Below, piece after piece: positions 21,101 to 30,627 of a DNA stretch of 64,000 bases. The notes under the pieces were generated by a model, which ran no database searches, was not told the origin of the DNA, and saw nothing but the letters and a program-made list of their open reading frames with translations. A program made the translations under genes and the position numbers. The DNA comes from Aquanectria penicillioides (Eukaryota > Ascomycota > Sordariomycetes > Hypocreales > Nectriaceae), in NCBI GenBank assembly GCA_003415625.1, contig PYIU01000003.1:3410001-3474000 (forward strand), written 5' to 3'. Positions within the stretch are counted from its first letter, which is position 1; every line of letters starts with the position of its first letter.

Positions 21101-23306
21101 GTGCAGTGGGCATATGACAAGCTTTCCCATTTAATGAGGTATTCTTTTTCGTCTTCTGGGACTTCACTGTAAGCCAGGTGCGGAGCATGATCGTCATCAC
21201 TGCGCTCAATAGGTCGCCAAGCAACAAGGCGATGCATTTTGTGTTTTGCAGAGCCGCACTCATTGCATTGCCAATCAATGGAATAGTCTTTGAGGCGTTC
21301 GGACCTGAGATCTGTTCCAACAGAATCCTCGCCTTCTCCTGGCAAGTGCTCCACATGCCAACCTCGGTGACAACCGGTACACCGAAACAGAACAACGTCA
21401 GCATTGTTCAAAAGTTCACCAGAAACATGTGTAATAGGATCCACCCCACCGTTTTCTTCACGGAGTTTCTCCTCTTGGCGAGCGGTCTTCTTTTCGGAAA
21501 ATGCAGAACATGCAAGACCTTCGACTTTGCAACCCTGGCACATGCTATGCATGGGGCATTATGGTCTTTTTTCTTGTAAACTCCGATGCAGAACCTGCAC
21601 TGCAAAACGAAATCGTCTTCAGCAACCTTGGTAACCATGTGGTCGCGCCCACTTCGATAACCAAGACAATTCTTATGATAAGATAATGTACAGCCCTGGC
21701 AATGAACAAGCTGGCCTCGTTGCTTGGAACTGCCACAGGTATGGCATGCTTCCATGTGCATTGATGCAAAGGTGGAATCTGGAGAGAGGGGCTGGAAGAC
21801 CTCCCTAATCGAGATTACCTTGGGAACAGCTGAAATCTTGTCATCAGCAATATAAAACGAGTCTTCATCCATCAACGCTTCATCTAGCATGCTCAATTTG
21901 TGCCTGGTGGACCTGGCTGATCTTCGAGGCGCCTCAAACTCTATGTCTGAGTCAGGGGATTTTCTCCGGGAAGCCTGAGCTCTTGACCTGGCTTGCAAAG
22001 ATTGCAGACGTTTCGATCTTACCCGAGCCTTATTCGGGCGGCCCTTCTTGGGCACGAGATCGGAGGTCACCATGAGGAAGTCTGCATCCTCTTCATCCGT
22101 GGAAATCGCAGGAGGGTCTAGTAGCAACTCGTCTTGGTCTTGGCTGGCTGAATGACTCCCAAATGACATGCTTGTCAAGGTAACTTGCCTTGGCTGTCGT
22201 GTTCTGAGCGTTCTGGTTGGAGCATTAGACGGGCTTGGCTTCAGATCGCTGAGGTCATCGATATCTTCATCCGAGTTGATGGAAATATTTCGAGAGCTTT
22301 GCCTAGTGGCATCCCGAGAGCGGAGCAGGCGTGCTGGTGCTCGTCGAGGGCGGCTCGGTTGATCATCACTTTCATCCTCGTCAAGATCCATCGGGTCTGA
22401 TGCAACAGAGTCTTGATCAGAACCCCACTCTTCATCTAAAGCTCGCTTGCGCTTTTGAGGTGTTCCAGACATATCTGTGTCCTGTGACCCTTGGCCCTGG
22501 CTGAACCGGGCGAGGGCTGACTTGCCGTTTTCAAGTTTGATAAGATTGGAAAATGCGATCTTAACACTGGGTTAGCGACAGGAGCCAATTTAGTTCGTGG
22601 TTGTTGAAGACGGCTGGTTTGCGGGGAAATGAATGAGAAGAAAGGCGGAAGAAGGCAAGAGAAGGCTATGCAGGATATCAAACGATGTGTAGGCGCCTTC
22701 AGTAGGCGCTTGTGATTTGTTTCAATTGAGCAGTGAATAACGGTGGGCTAGAGAAGTAGTGCTGATGTGTTCGTTTGAGGCCGTTGAGCCAACGCACGCA
22801 GGCACTTGAACATGCACATGGGCTGCACTCGTTTGAGCCGAGGCGAATCTGACAAACGCCTGAACGGTCCTTGACTCAAAAAGAAAATCGACATAGCGGC
22901 CAGCATTTGCAGAACAAGTTGGAACCAGGTCACTTACTGGTTCTTCCCTCCCGTCTGTAAACTCAACTTGGTAATTTATTTGGCCATGTCGGGGTGAAAG
23001 TTCGGCTAACACAGACTCGACGATTTCACTGTGTATTGAATCATACCCCTCTCGCTTCTCTTCCGGGATCTCTGGAACCGCGACTTCAATCCTAGTGTGA
23101 GCCATTCGAGTAACGAGAATATCACTGTCCACCTCGTAGCTGTGTTGTTCTCCATCTTGGATGTCGTGGTCCAAATCAATTACTGAATCACCACCAGGGT
23201 CGGGAGCAGCTATGGTGCCAAGAAGCTGTTCTATATCATGCTCGGGGATGTCGAGGTTGCTTTGAAAGGCCTCAGGAGGCTCGGATAAGGCATCGTCGCT
23301 GTCCAT
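18178..23306 (-). CDS. CHD3/Mi-2 (Mit1-like) SNF2-family chromatin remodeler (frame broken once)
   Basis: Exons are 23306-22938, 22559-20500, 20449-18824 and 18774-18178, with introns of 378, 50 and 49 nt; about 1550 residues. An N-terminal chromo-like strand (YQVEFTDGREEP) is completed across the long intron by IAFSNLIKLENGKSALARF. Then come an acidic/basic disordered part, a PHD-type Cys/His cluster (about 393-535; CHTCGSS, CQGC, CTGCHRGWH) and two chromodomain-like segments (about 590-710). The SNF2 ATPase follows: DEMGLGKT near 786, DEGQ near 897, SRAHRIGQ near 1184. A basic tail ends the protein. The family slides nucleosomes in repressive complexes (NuRD/SHREC). The frame switches within the PHD region at the GGGG run 21553-21556, where one extra base joins KKDHNAP to MHSMCQGC. 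The start is uncertain: the frame stays open to a possible acceptor near 23373, so a further 5' exon may exist. Confidence 0.85.
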
Positions 23307-23771
23307 CACTTGCGGCGCATCGGGTTCGAGTTGTTGCGTTGTCGGCGGGGTATCGTCGCTTCCTGGAGGCACTATAGATTATAACAACAGGGTGGAGGAC
23401 ACCCAGTGTCTAAATCAATATGGAGTGGTCCTGAGGGAGTGGCCAAGTCAGTTAAACTCCATGGGGGAAGTCTATGTGATGATGTTGGAGTAATTCACCT
23501 TCAATTGTCCTCGGAAACGCGACTCTCACCAGCCCACGCGTTGTACCCAATTAAGCAGCAGCCAGCATATGGAATTCTCAGTGGACCTTTGAAACACGAC
23601 CAATCAAATACCTGATTCGGTTCTCACCGCCCACCAGGGGTCCTTGCGCTAGTCGGCAGAAAAAAAAGTTACGACTTGTTGTGCGAGAACTTCATGTCGC
23701 TGAGGTCGATAATGCTTTCACATAGCCCCGTCTCAATCGTCACTGGCTAATCCCCAGACCCACGGCATGCG
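23307..23771. promoter_or_regulatory. divergent promoter of the chromatin remodeler and MRM1
   Basis: About 465 bp separate the minus-strand remodeler ATG (23306) from the plus-strand MRM1 ATG (23772), so both promoters lie here. The remodeler frame remains open to about 23372, where a TATAG acceptor-like site precedes it. Part of this interval may therefore be an intron and 5' exon of the remodeler. Confidence 0.55.
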
Positions 23772-25841
23772 ATGCTACACCCGCAGCAATTGAGAGCAGA
23801 AGCTCTACGTCGCCCTCTCGCGAATGTCCTTTCTAGGAACCAGACACATTCTCGAATTCTCGTTCGCGCGTCGAGTCTTTCCGCAATCCATCGCGGGCTT
23901 CGCAGCTCTGAGCGTGTCCAGTATGGCATAACGCGCCACCCCCGAGACTCTTCTGATCGTCGTCGGCGAGATGGGCTAGATTCAAGGTCGAGTAGGAGAC
24001 CATCTTTCGATGGCGAGCCCAAAGACGAATTTGCGGCAAAGTTCACGGCTAGGGCTATGGATGGGGCATCTAACTGGCGCCAGCAACAAAAACTAAGGAA
24101 GAAGCTTGCGAAAAAGAAGGAAGAGGAAGAAAATGAGGATGAAGACTCCCGTCGGACCCGAAGAAAGCGGTTTACGGACACTGAGTTTTCCTTTGGCAAG
24201 AAGAGCCTGGTTTATAGGCTCAAGTACGGCGATCTGAAAGACACAGCGGACAACATCAAACTACAGGAGCCCGTAAGACCTCGCTCATTCCGCGACGCCA
24301 GAAGGGATACTGCTCGATTCTCTCGGGAAGCCCGAGACTCTCGAGAAGCCCGAGACTCTCGAGAAAAACGTGGGGACGACGACGCCCGTGCTAGCCGAAA
24401 GTGGGAGCAACCCGAACGACGTTTCGGTAGAGATGGCGAGTCTCGTGGTCCGTCAACCTCAGCTGGAGGCCGATTTTCTCGAGAACGACGCGAATACAGC
24501 GATGCTCGTGGCAGCCAGATTTGGGAACAGCCTGAACGACGTTATAGCAAAGAAGGCGACTCTCACGATTCGGCGACCCCAACTCGAGGGCGCAAGAAGG
24601 AGATGATGCCGATGACTGTCAAGTACACTACTGCTGCATCTCAATTTCTCTACGGAAGATCTGTTGTCAAAGCGGCCCTCGAGCAAGGAAGACGGAAACT
24701 GTACAATCTTTACATCTACGGTGGAGAGAACCGAAAGGACTCGAAGGATAACATAATCATGGCCCGCCTTGCCAAAAAACACAGCATCCCTATCACCATT
24801 GTTCCAAACGCAGAGCAACGCATCATGGACAAAATGAGCATGGGGCGGCCTCATAACGGTTTCGTCCTAGAGGCGTCGCCATTGCCACAGCGCCCTATCA
24901 AGTCTCTAGGGAAACTAGAGGAAAGCACTGCGAGATTAGGGTTCCATGTCGAAGTTGACTTCCAGACTAGGGAGGAGGAATCCATCAACGGTACAGACAC
25001 TTTTGTTCGACGGGCAAATGATACGATGCCAAAGCCGTTTGTCCTATTGCTCAACGAGATCGTCGACCCCGGAAACCTAGGCGGCATCCTACGCACAGCA
25101 AGCTATTTGGGCATCGATGCTGTTTGTATTACTAACCGTGGATCGTCGACTTTGACACCCGTGGTTCTCAAATCTGCGGCCGGTGCGGTGGAGGAGATCT
25201 CGCTGTTCACAGTGGATAACCCCCTCAAATTCATGGAAGACTCGAGCAAAGCCGGCTGGAAGACGTTTGCTGCTGTCGCGCCGCCTGACAGGAAGCTAGT
25301 TAGGAGACACAGCGACAAGTTTGTTTCGACCGATGAAATCCAGCACAACATGCCTCTCACTGAGCATCCGTGCATCCTTGTTCTTGGCAACGAGGGCTAC
25401 GGGTTGCCGAAGCAGCTGAAGGTGGCTGCGGATTACGAACTGTCGGTCCCGAAATTCGTTCAGGGCAGCTGTGTAGACAGTTTGAATGTCAGCGTCGCAG
25501 CTGGTCTTCTGTGTCATTCCTTCCTCGCTGAGAATAAGGTTGAGGAGGAGATTGTTACTAGCCAGACACAAGAAGTGATTGACTTGGTTGCCAAGTTAGA
25601 AAAGAAGGATGTCAAGGAAGATGTGGTTCAAGAAGGTGTGCTGGAGGCGACTCAAGAGGAGAAGACTCAAGTGGAAAAGACTGAAGAGGAGAAGACCCAT
25701 GTGGAAAAGACTGAAGAGGAGAAGAGCCATGTGGAAAAGACTCAAGAGGAGAAGATTCATGTGGAAGAGACTCAAGTAACAAAGACTCAGGCGAAGAACA
25801 AGCAGGAGAAGAAGCAAGAGGAGATGGATTTGGGTTTCTAA
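23772..25841 (+). CDS. MRM1: mitochondrial 21S rRNA 2'-O-methyltransferase (SpoU family)
   Basis: A single exon of 689 residues. The basic, acid-poor N-terminus with many Arg and Ser residues (about 1-55) fits a mitochondrial presequence. Residues 55-280 are charged and disordered, with internal duplications. From about 283 comes the SpoU substrate-binding part (YGRSVVKAALEQGRRKLYNLYI), then the SPOUT knot motifs: NEIVDPGNLGGILRTA near 428, ILVLGNEGYGL near 536 and SLNVSVAAGLL near 569. These are the S-adenosylmethionine and catalytic motifs of the family. Mrm1 methylates a ribose in the peptidyl-transferase centre of the large mitochondrial rRNA. The C-terminal tail, about 80 residues rich in Glu, Lys and Thr, is built from 10-residue repeats and is much longer than the yeast protein needs. 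Confidence 0.92.
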   Translation: MLHPQQLRAEALRRPLANVLSRNQTHSRILVRASSLSAIHRGLRSSERVQYGITRHPRDSSDRRRRDGLDSRSSRRPSFDGEPKDEFAAKFTARAMDGASNWRQQQKLRKKLAKKKEEEENEDEDSRRTRRKRFTDTEFSFGKKSLVYRLKYGDLKDTADNIKLQEPVRPRSFRDARRDTARFSREARDSREARDSREKRGDDDARASRKWEQPERRFGRDGESRGPSTSAGGRFSRERREYSDARGSQIWEQPERRYSKEGDSHDSATPTRGRKKEMMPMTVKYTTAASQFLYGRSVVKAALEQGRRKLYNLYIYGGENRKDSKDNIIMARLAKKHSIPITIVPNAEQRIMDKMSMGRPHNGFVLEASPLPQRPIKSLGKLEESTARLGFHVEVDFQTREEESINGTDTFVRRANDTMPKPFVLLLNEIVDPGNLGGILRTASYLGIDAVCITNRGSSTLTPVVLKSAAGAVEEISLFTVDNPLKFMEDSSKAGWKTFAAVAPPDRKLVRRHSDKFVSTDEIQHNMPLTEHPCILVLGNEGYGLPKQLKVAADYELSVPKFVQGSCVDSLNVSVAAGLLCHSFLAENKVEEEIVTSQTQEVIDLVAKLEKKDVKEDVVQEGVLEATQEEKTQVEKTEEEKTHVEKTEEEKSHVEKTQEEKIHVEETQVTKTQAKNKQEKKQEEMDLGF
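24370..24609 (+). repeat. 120-bp duplication within MRM1
   Basis: Two diverged 120-bp units encode parallel peptides, SRKWEQPERRFGRDGES and SQIWEQPERRYSKEGDS; the WEQPERR cores start exactly 120 bp apart. Just upstream (about 24328-24363) an 18-bp unit coding EARDSR is also repeated. All lie in the disordered insert. Confidence 0.85.
25650..25780 (+). repeat. 30-bp tandem repeat at the 3' end of MRM1
   Basis: Four full copies of a 30-bp unit start at 25650, 25680, 25710 and 25740, followed by a partial copy. They encode T-Q/E-E-E-K-T/S/I-Q/H-V-E-K/E decapeptides. The copies differ at a few codon positions, which suggests fairly old expansion. Confidence 0.95.
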
Positions 25842-26738
25842 TCGGATTGTACAACTATTCATGACACGACCTACTATGCACTCATGTACACTACCTATCT
25901 AGGATTGGGGAAAGCAACGCCTCGACATGTAACATACTAAACTCCCATCATGTATTAGAAGACGAAAAAAATTGAGAATTAATTAGATGAACGATTTGGG
26001 ACTGATCATTTTTTGCCCCTGGAATGCAAAGCAATTATGGTTCTGGATCGGGCCTGGAAGAGAGTGGCTGGCGACGGCCCGAGCACCGCTGTTTCTGGAA
26101 TCCTACCCAGCCAAGGCCCAGCTGCAGCGGTCTGCATGATGGCGGACCATCCAACCCATGAGATTTAGGCCGGTAGCTGCATCGATGGCGCATCGTCGCA
26201 TCGTCGGGGGGGCCACTATCCTTGGTGTTTTTTTTTTCTATCGTGACGCACTCTTCTCCCTCTTTTCTCAAGTTTGTCACGAAGATTGTGATTTACACCC
26301 CGTCGTTCTTTTGTTGTTGGCGAATCCCCAGGCTGTAGCGGGAGGACTAGTCTATTCATTGCACCACGGCTCTCCCACACACACCACCAGGCCGCCCCAG
26401 GTTTTGGGCGTCGCCCAGCCACCCAATTGTTTACCAGCTGATTACGAGCTCCCCATGCCACATCAGTAGCAGCCTTGACCGTCGCCCGATTTCCCCCCCA
26501 CCGTCATGATATAAATATCCTGCAGCTGAAAAGGCGCTTTTCTGATTTCTCTCCTGGTCGAGCTGACCGATTGGACCACCGGCTCTGGCCACGCACGTAG
26601 GGTCGTTCGAGCTGCGAGATCCGCCCCCCAAGACCGATTTGGAGTCTTGTGTTGCATTGCTAGTTCTCACCAGAAGGCGACTTCGAGATTCAACTGCGTG
26701 TCAGCCAAAGTCAGCTCAAGGGGAGTTAGACCGCAGCC
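25842..26738. other. intergenic DNA, promoter of the GPI protein gene
   Basis: Apart from the TATA candidate at 26510-26517 I see nothing distinctive. The overlapping open frames near 26160-26470 have no motif. Confidence 0.45.
26510..26517 (+). promoter_or_regulatory. TATA-box candidate of the GPI protein gene
   Basis: TATAAATA lies about 230 bp upstream of the ATG at 26739, with a following pyrimidine-containing leader. Position and sequence fit a fungal TATA box. Confidence 0.5.
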
Positions 26739-28039
26739 ATGAAGTCCCTTTCGGCATTCCTCGCACTGCCTACGTCCCTTCTTGTGCTTTTGCTGCACGT
26801 CTCGGCCGAAGAGTCTGCCCCAACGGCAATCAGGAAGCTCCCGCCAAACTCCAACGAGAAGCTCCTCGCTGAGCACCTTGCCTTTGCTCCGCTCCCCGTT
26901 CTCGCACCGCGTGCCACCGACATCTCATTCTTAGAAGATCAGGATGAACCCCTCAACGGAACCGCTCGCTTCCTTCCTGCGTATGCCCGCCACTTCGATG
27001 GCCACGCCGACTACCATGTCCTCCGCCGCACTGCCGAGGCCTTAGCCCTTCTACAACGAAGAGATTCGTGCCCCAGTGGCACAAATAGCTGCTCGAGTAT
27101 TAACCATCCGAATAAGTGTTGTTCAGATGGGACATATTGCGTCTCGGTCGACGACTCGAGTGTCGGCGGTGTGGCTTGCTGCCCAAGCCAAGCTTCATGT
27201 GGGGGAGGGGTGGGTGCTTGTCCCTCGGGGTCGACGAGCTGCTCTGAGGAGCTTGGAGGAGGGTGCTGTATCGCCGGTTACGTATGCGAGGGCGTTGGCT
27301 GTAGGTTGACACTGATGTATCATGCTGGTTGTAATGCGAATTCTGACAATGCCTAGGTGTTCCCAGTGCCTCTGCAACTCGAACAAGTACAGCAGCTCAG
27401 ACTTCAGTTCAGAGCTCCGCCCAAAGCTCAACCCGGAGCTCCAGCGCGCAGCAACCAACCACGACTTCCACAACCTCCACATCTGAGCGGAAGACTACTC
27501 AGACCACTCAATCAGGCAGGGCTACCTCCAGCAGCGGAGCCACCAGCACCAACACAATCACGGGGACCGCTACGGGCGGTGCGCCCCTCCGTCCAATCTC
27601 CTCCGGCACCATAACCTCGTCAGCCAGCACTCAGACCGGCTGCCCGACTGGCTATTACGGTTGCCTCGCAACCCATGGAGGAGGGTGCTGCCGTACAGAT
27701 CGCGATTGCAACACATACGACTGCCCAGCGCCTTCAACCACCATCGTATCCAACGGCGCCACCATTGTAATCCTAGCTACCGACGCTCCGCCGGCTTCCC
27801 AGGCGACCTCGACTTGCGCAACTGGCTGGTTCCTCTGCGGCAAGGATGCGGGGACGATATCTGGGTGCTGCCCAACAGGGTACGATTGCGGCACGGCGAG
27901 CTGCTTCACAGTCACGGCCAGTCACACAGCCAAAGTTCAAAAGCAGTTCCCGGAGTCAGGATCGGGCGCTCCCCGCCAAGGTCCGTTGGCAGTGTTAGGA
28001 GGTGTGGCCATGGCGCTATACCTCCTAGTCGTGATGTAA
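26739..28039 (+). CDS. secreted Cys-rich, Ser/Thr-rich GPI-anchored protein
   Basis: Exons are 26739-27300 and 27357-28039, with a 56-nt intron (GTAGGT...CCTAG) splitting a Cys codon; 414 residues. It has a signal peptide (residues 1-23, LLVLLLHVSAEES). After a propeptide-like stretch with an N-glycosylation site come Cys-rich modules of the type C-P-S-G-T-N-S-C...N-K-C-C-S-D-G-T-Y-C, about 110-190. A Ser/Thr-rich mucin-like stalk (about 190-280) follows. Two further short Cys modules (GCPTGYYGCLATHGGGCC and CATGWFLCGKDAG...GCCPTGYDCG) precede a hydrophobic C-terminus (LAVLGGVAMALYLLVVM) fit for GPI attachment. This plan is widespread in Pezizomycotina wall proteins; the role is unknown. Confidence 0.85.
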
Positions 28040-28538
28040 GAGAGATCTTTATTTATAATTCTCAACAAGACATGGAGTTGAGATTTCGCACGAACTTGTA
28101 TATGCGCAAGGTAAATATGGGCTATTCGAAAATTGGAACTGGCTTGGTAATATTGAGACGAATTATGGTTAATAGGATGAACACGCAAGCATGCCAAGAC
28201 GATAGACGAGCTGCATTGTAAGTGCCCAGGTAAGGGAACGGGCCACAAGGAGGATCGAGATCAAGCATGGGTGGGGTATGAGACAAAGACTATCGAGAAT
28301 TATTAGAATAGATGCCGACGGCTACACGAATTCATGCTATGCGAGAGTTTCAAATTGATAAGAGGATTTTTATTTAATTTGCAGCCTATCTGCTGCTTTC
28401 AATCGCCCCGTTCCCTGAGGACTTGATCAATCCGCTTTTGTCACATCCATCAAGACACTCCGTCGTCGTCGTCGTCGTCGTCATTGTCACTGCCATCATA
28501 TACAATCAAATTCAATCCTCGACTTGGTCGTTCGACCT
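28040..28538. other. convergent intergenic spacer with (GTC)n tract
   Basis: AT-rich 3' flanks of two converging genes. A short GTC microsatellite (about seven units) lies near 28461-28482. No gene is visible. Confidence 0.5.
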
Positions 28539-29118
28539 TTACTCGGGCATGAACTTAAAGGGCTTCTCAAGGTGCTCCTGGCAGAAAGGAAGCTTGCTGA
28601 CAGTCCAGATCTCAGTGTCCTGGGAGATGATGTTACTTGCTTTCTTCTCAGATCAAACGACATCAGGGGGCTCGATCGCTGTGGGAGGGTGAACGTACGG
28701 GCTTGAGCTTTTGCTTCAACTCAGTGTCGAGGGTACCAGCCTTGAGGGCAATGATCTCAGGAGCAGCATCGGGGTCGTGAGCAATGGGAGAACCGCACTC
28801 GGAGCAGAAGAGACGGTGAACGATCTTGCCGGAAGAACCCTTGGTGCCGGAGTAGGTCTTGACAGGGCCATTGATGGTAAGCTTGTCCTTGTGGACGACG
28901 GCGACCAAGGCTAAAAGTGGGCATGTCAGTTGATTGTCCATTGGTACAGAAAACGAATTACAAGCCAAATTCGGACAACCGTTGGCTGGAGACTCACAGT
29001 AAGTCGAACCACTCTGGCGCTGGCAGTCATCGCAGTGGTCGTAGCCGACAAGAAGGGGCTCCTCCTGGTCGACCGTATAGGTGACCTGCTTGCAGAGACA
29101 GTGTCCGGTGATGGGCAT
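28539..29118 (-). CDS. GFA/CENP-V-domain zinc protein
   Basis: Three exons, 29118-28998, 28910-28699 and 28619-28539, with introns of 87 and 79 nt; 137 residues. The zinc ligands of the GFA fold are present: GHCLC near the N-terminus, CDDCQ near 30 and FCSECGSPI near 90. The conserved RQSGSTYSLVAVV follows once intron 1 is removed. The family is named after a glutathione-dependent formaldehyde-activating enzyme, but most fungal members are uncharacterised and a glutathione-related role is only a guess. Splice sites (GTGAGT, GTACGT) are canonical and the C-terminus (LPFCQEHLEKPFKFMPE) is the usual family ending. Confidence 0.88.
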
Positions 29119-30627
29119 TTTGGCTGATTTGGTCTTGAAGACGAAGATGAATCTGGTACTGAGAGCAATGAGTCAACAAATGTGACGGTTTTTCAGGGAG
29201 CCAGCCAGGGAATGATGGAAGAAGAATGGAAGAAGAATGAAAGAAGTAAAGAAGGAGAGCTAAAGGTAAAGCTTTTGAGGGGCTGTAGCGGGGTAAGGTA
29301 AAAGCTGGTGTATGGCAGGCAAAGTACCTTATGGAACTGGAACAACGGGCAGCTCAAATGGTGGGGCAGCGATTGGATGACGTTGAGGAATGGTCCAAAA
29401 GCGTCGGCAACAGAGCGGGCGGGAGGTTGCGCTATTAGCGATTGGGTGGGAGGCGTTGTGATGGTGCGAGGGACGAGAGGTGACGGTGGTGAGCTGCAGG
29501 TCTCAACTGAGGATGGAAATAGATGAACACAAGCCCAGAAGTCGAGGAGTCCCTCCGGGCTTTTATAAGGAAATTGCATCCCCTGGCAATTCTCGAAGAA
29601 GCTGGGATAATATTGTACACCAATCGCTTGTCGTTGTTGGTCTCGAAGCTTGGCTCGGCTCGTCGGAAAGCGTTGGACGCAATTGAGGTTGCGATGAGAC
29701 TTCGCTCCTTTCGTCAGCTTTAGCTCATCGCGCCGCCCACACTACCCCAGCCAGGCTTGAGCTAGCTTGGTCGGCGAGCTTTCGAGGCGCTATCCATCTA
29801 CCTGCACTAGATCGTGCGAGTTAGTGGGGGTACAAGTTTCTTGTGAGTCTTGTTGTATCACCTACCCACAAAGCCCTGGCCAGCTACTTGCAACATGAAG
29901 TGGTCAACGAGTCACCAGCTAACGTTGGTCAACAGTGACGTCGGACGGGAAATACGGGACGTGAGGCCCGCCATGTGTGAGTTGCGTCGAAGCAAATATA
30001 CAGCCAACCACATTCCGCATCCTTCGGCTCGTCAGCGGGGCGGGGAAAGAATTTGGAATTGTCTGGCAACCACAGATTTGGAATTGCTCGACAAGCACCG
30101 ATTTGGAATTGTCTAGCAGGCGTAGAACTGTCCAAGCTTCGGATCATCCCGTGGCGGTATTCCTCCTGTTCCTTTCATCCATTCATTTTCCGACCCTTCG
30201 CCTCAGGAACCGCTTCCAGTCCCAGGCTCTTTTGGCGATATTGCAGGACCTAAATAAATATGATGCATTCGGCTCTTTTGCTTGCTGATGATGAACAACG
30301 CCTCTGTCAGCAGCCATCATGGCTGACCCATCATGAGCGGGGCTGTTCGTCATCGACAAGCTAGGTATGGTTAAGCGGAGGGGGACAGAGTCTGGTGGGG
30401 GCGCGTCCAGCTGCCAAATTTGGCGACAATCCCTTCACCATTTGCATACATCATGCCTCTCCGCAATCTCCCAGGATATTGATGGGATGCAAATGCTAGT
30501 GTACAAGTTCGTGACTCTCCTCTTAGGCCAGCCGCCTCTCTTTGACTCGTCGCTTCATTGATAAATCGTAAGAGGCGGTTGGCCTCGGTTTCATCGCCGA
30601 CAATCCTTGTCGCCACGGTCCTATTTG
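29119..30627. other. intergenic stretch with a 25-bp repeat
   Basis: This is the promoter side of the GFA gene and the 3' flank of the DUF1365 gene. Apart from the repeat at 30051-30117 nothing is recognised; the open frames are short. Confidence 0.4.
30051..30117 (+). repeat. 25-bp tandem repeat, three copies
   Basis: ATTTGGAATTG recurs exactly every 25 bp, at 30051, 30076 and 30101. The intervening CTCGACAAGCACCG-type bases are partly conserved. It lies in non-coding DNA. Confidence 0.85.

Noticed and set aside
22722..23372. A separate 216-residue gene upstream of the remodeler
   Set aside because: A canonical donor after GREEP and an acceptor before IAFSNL join it in frame to the remodeler, completing one module; the remaining C-terminus is intron translation.
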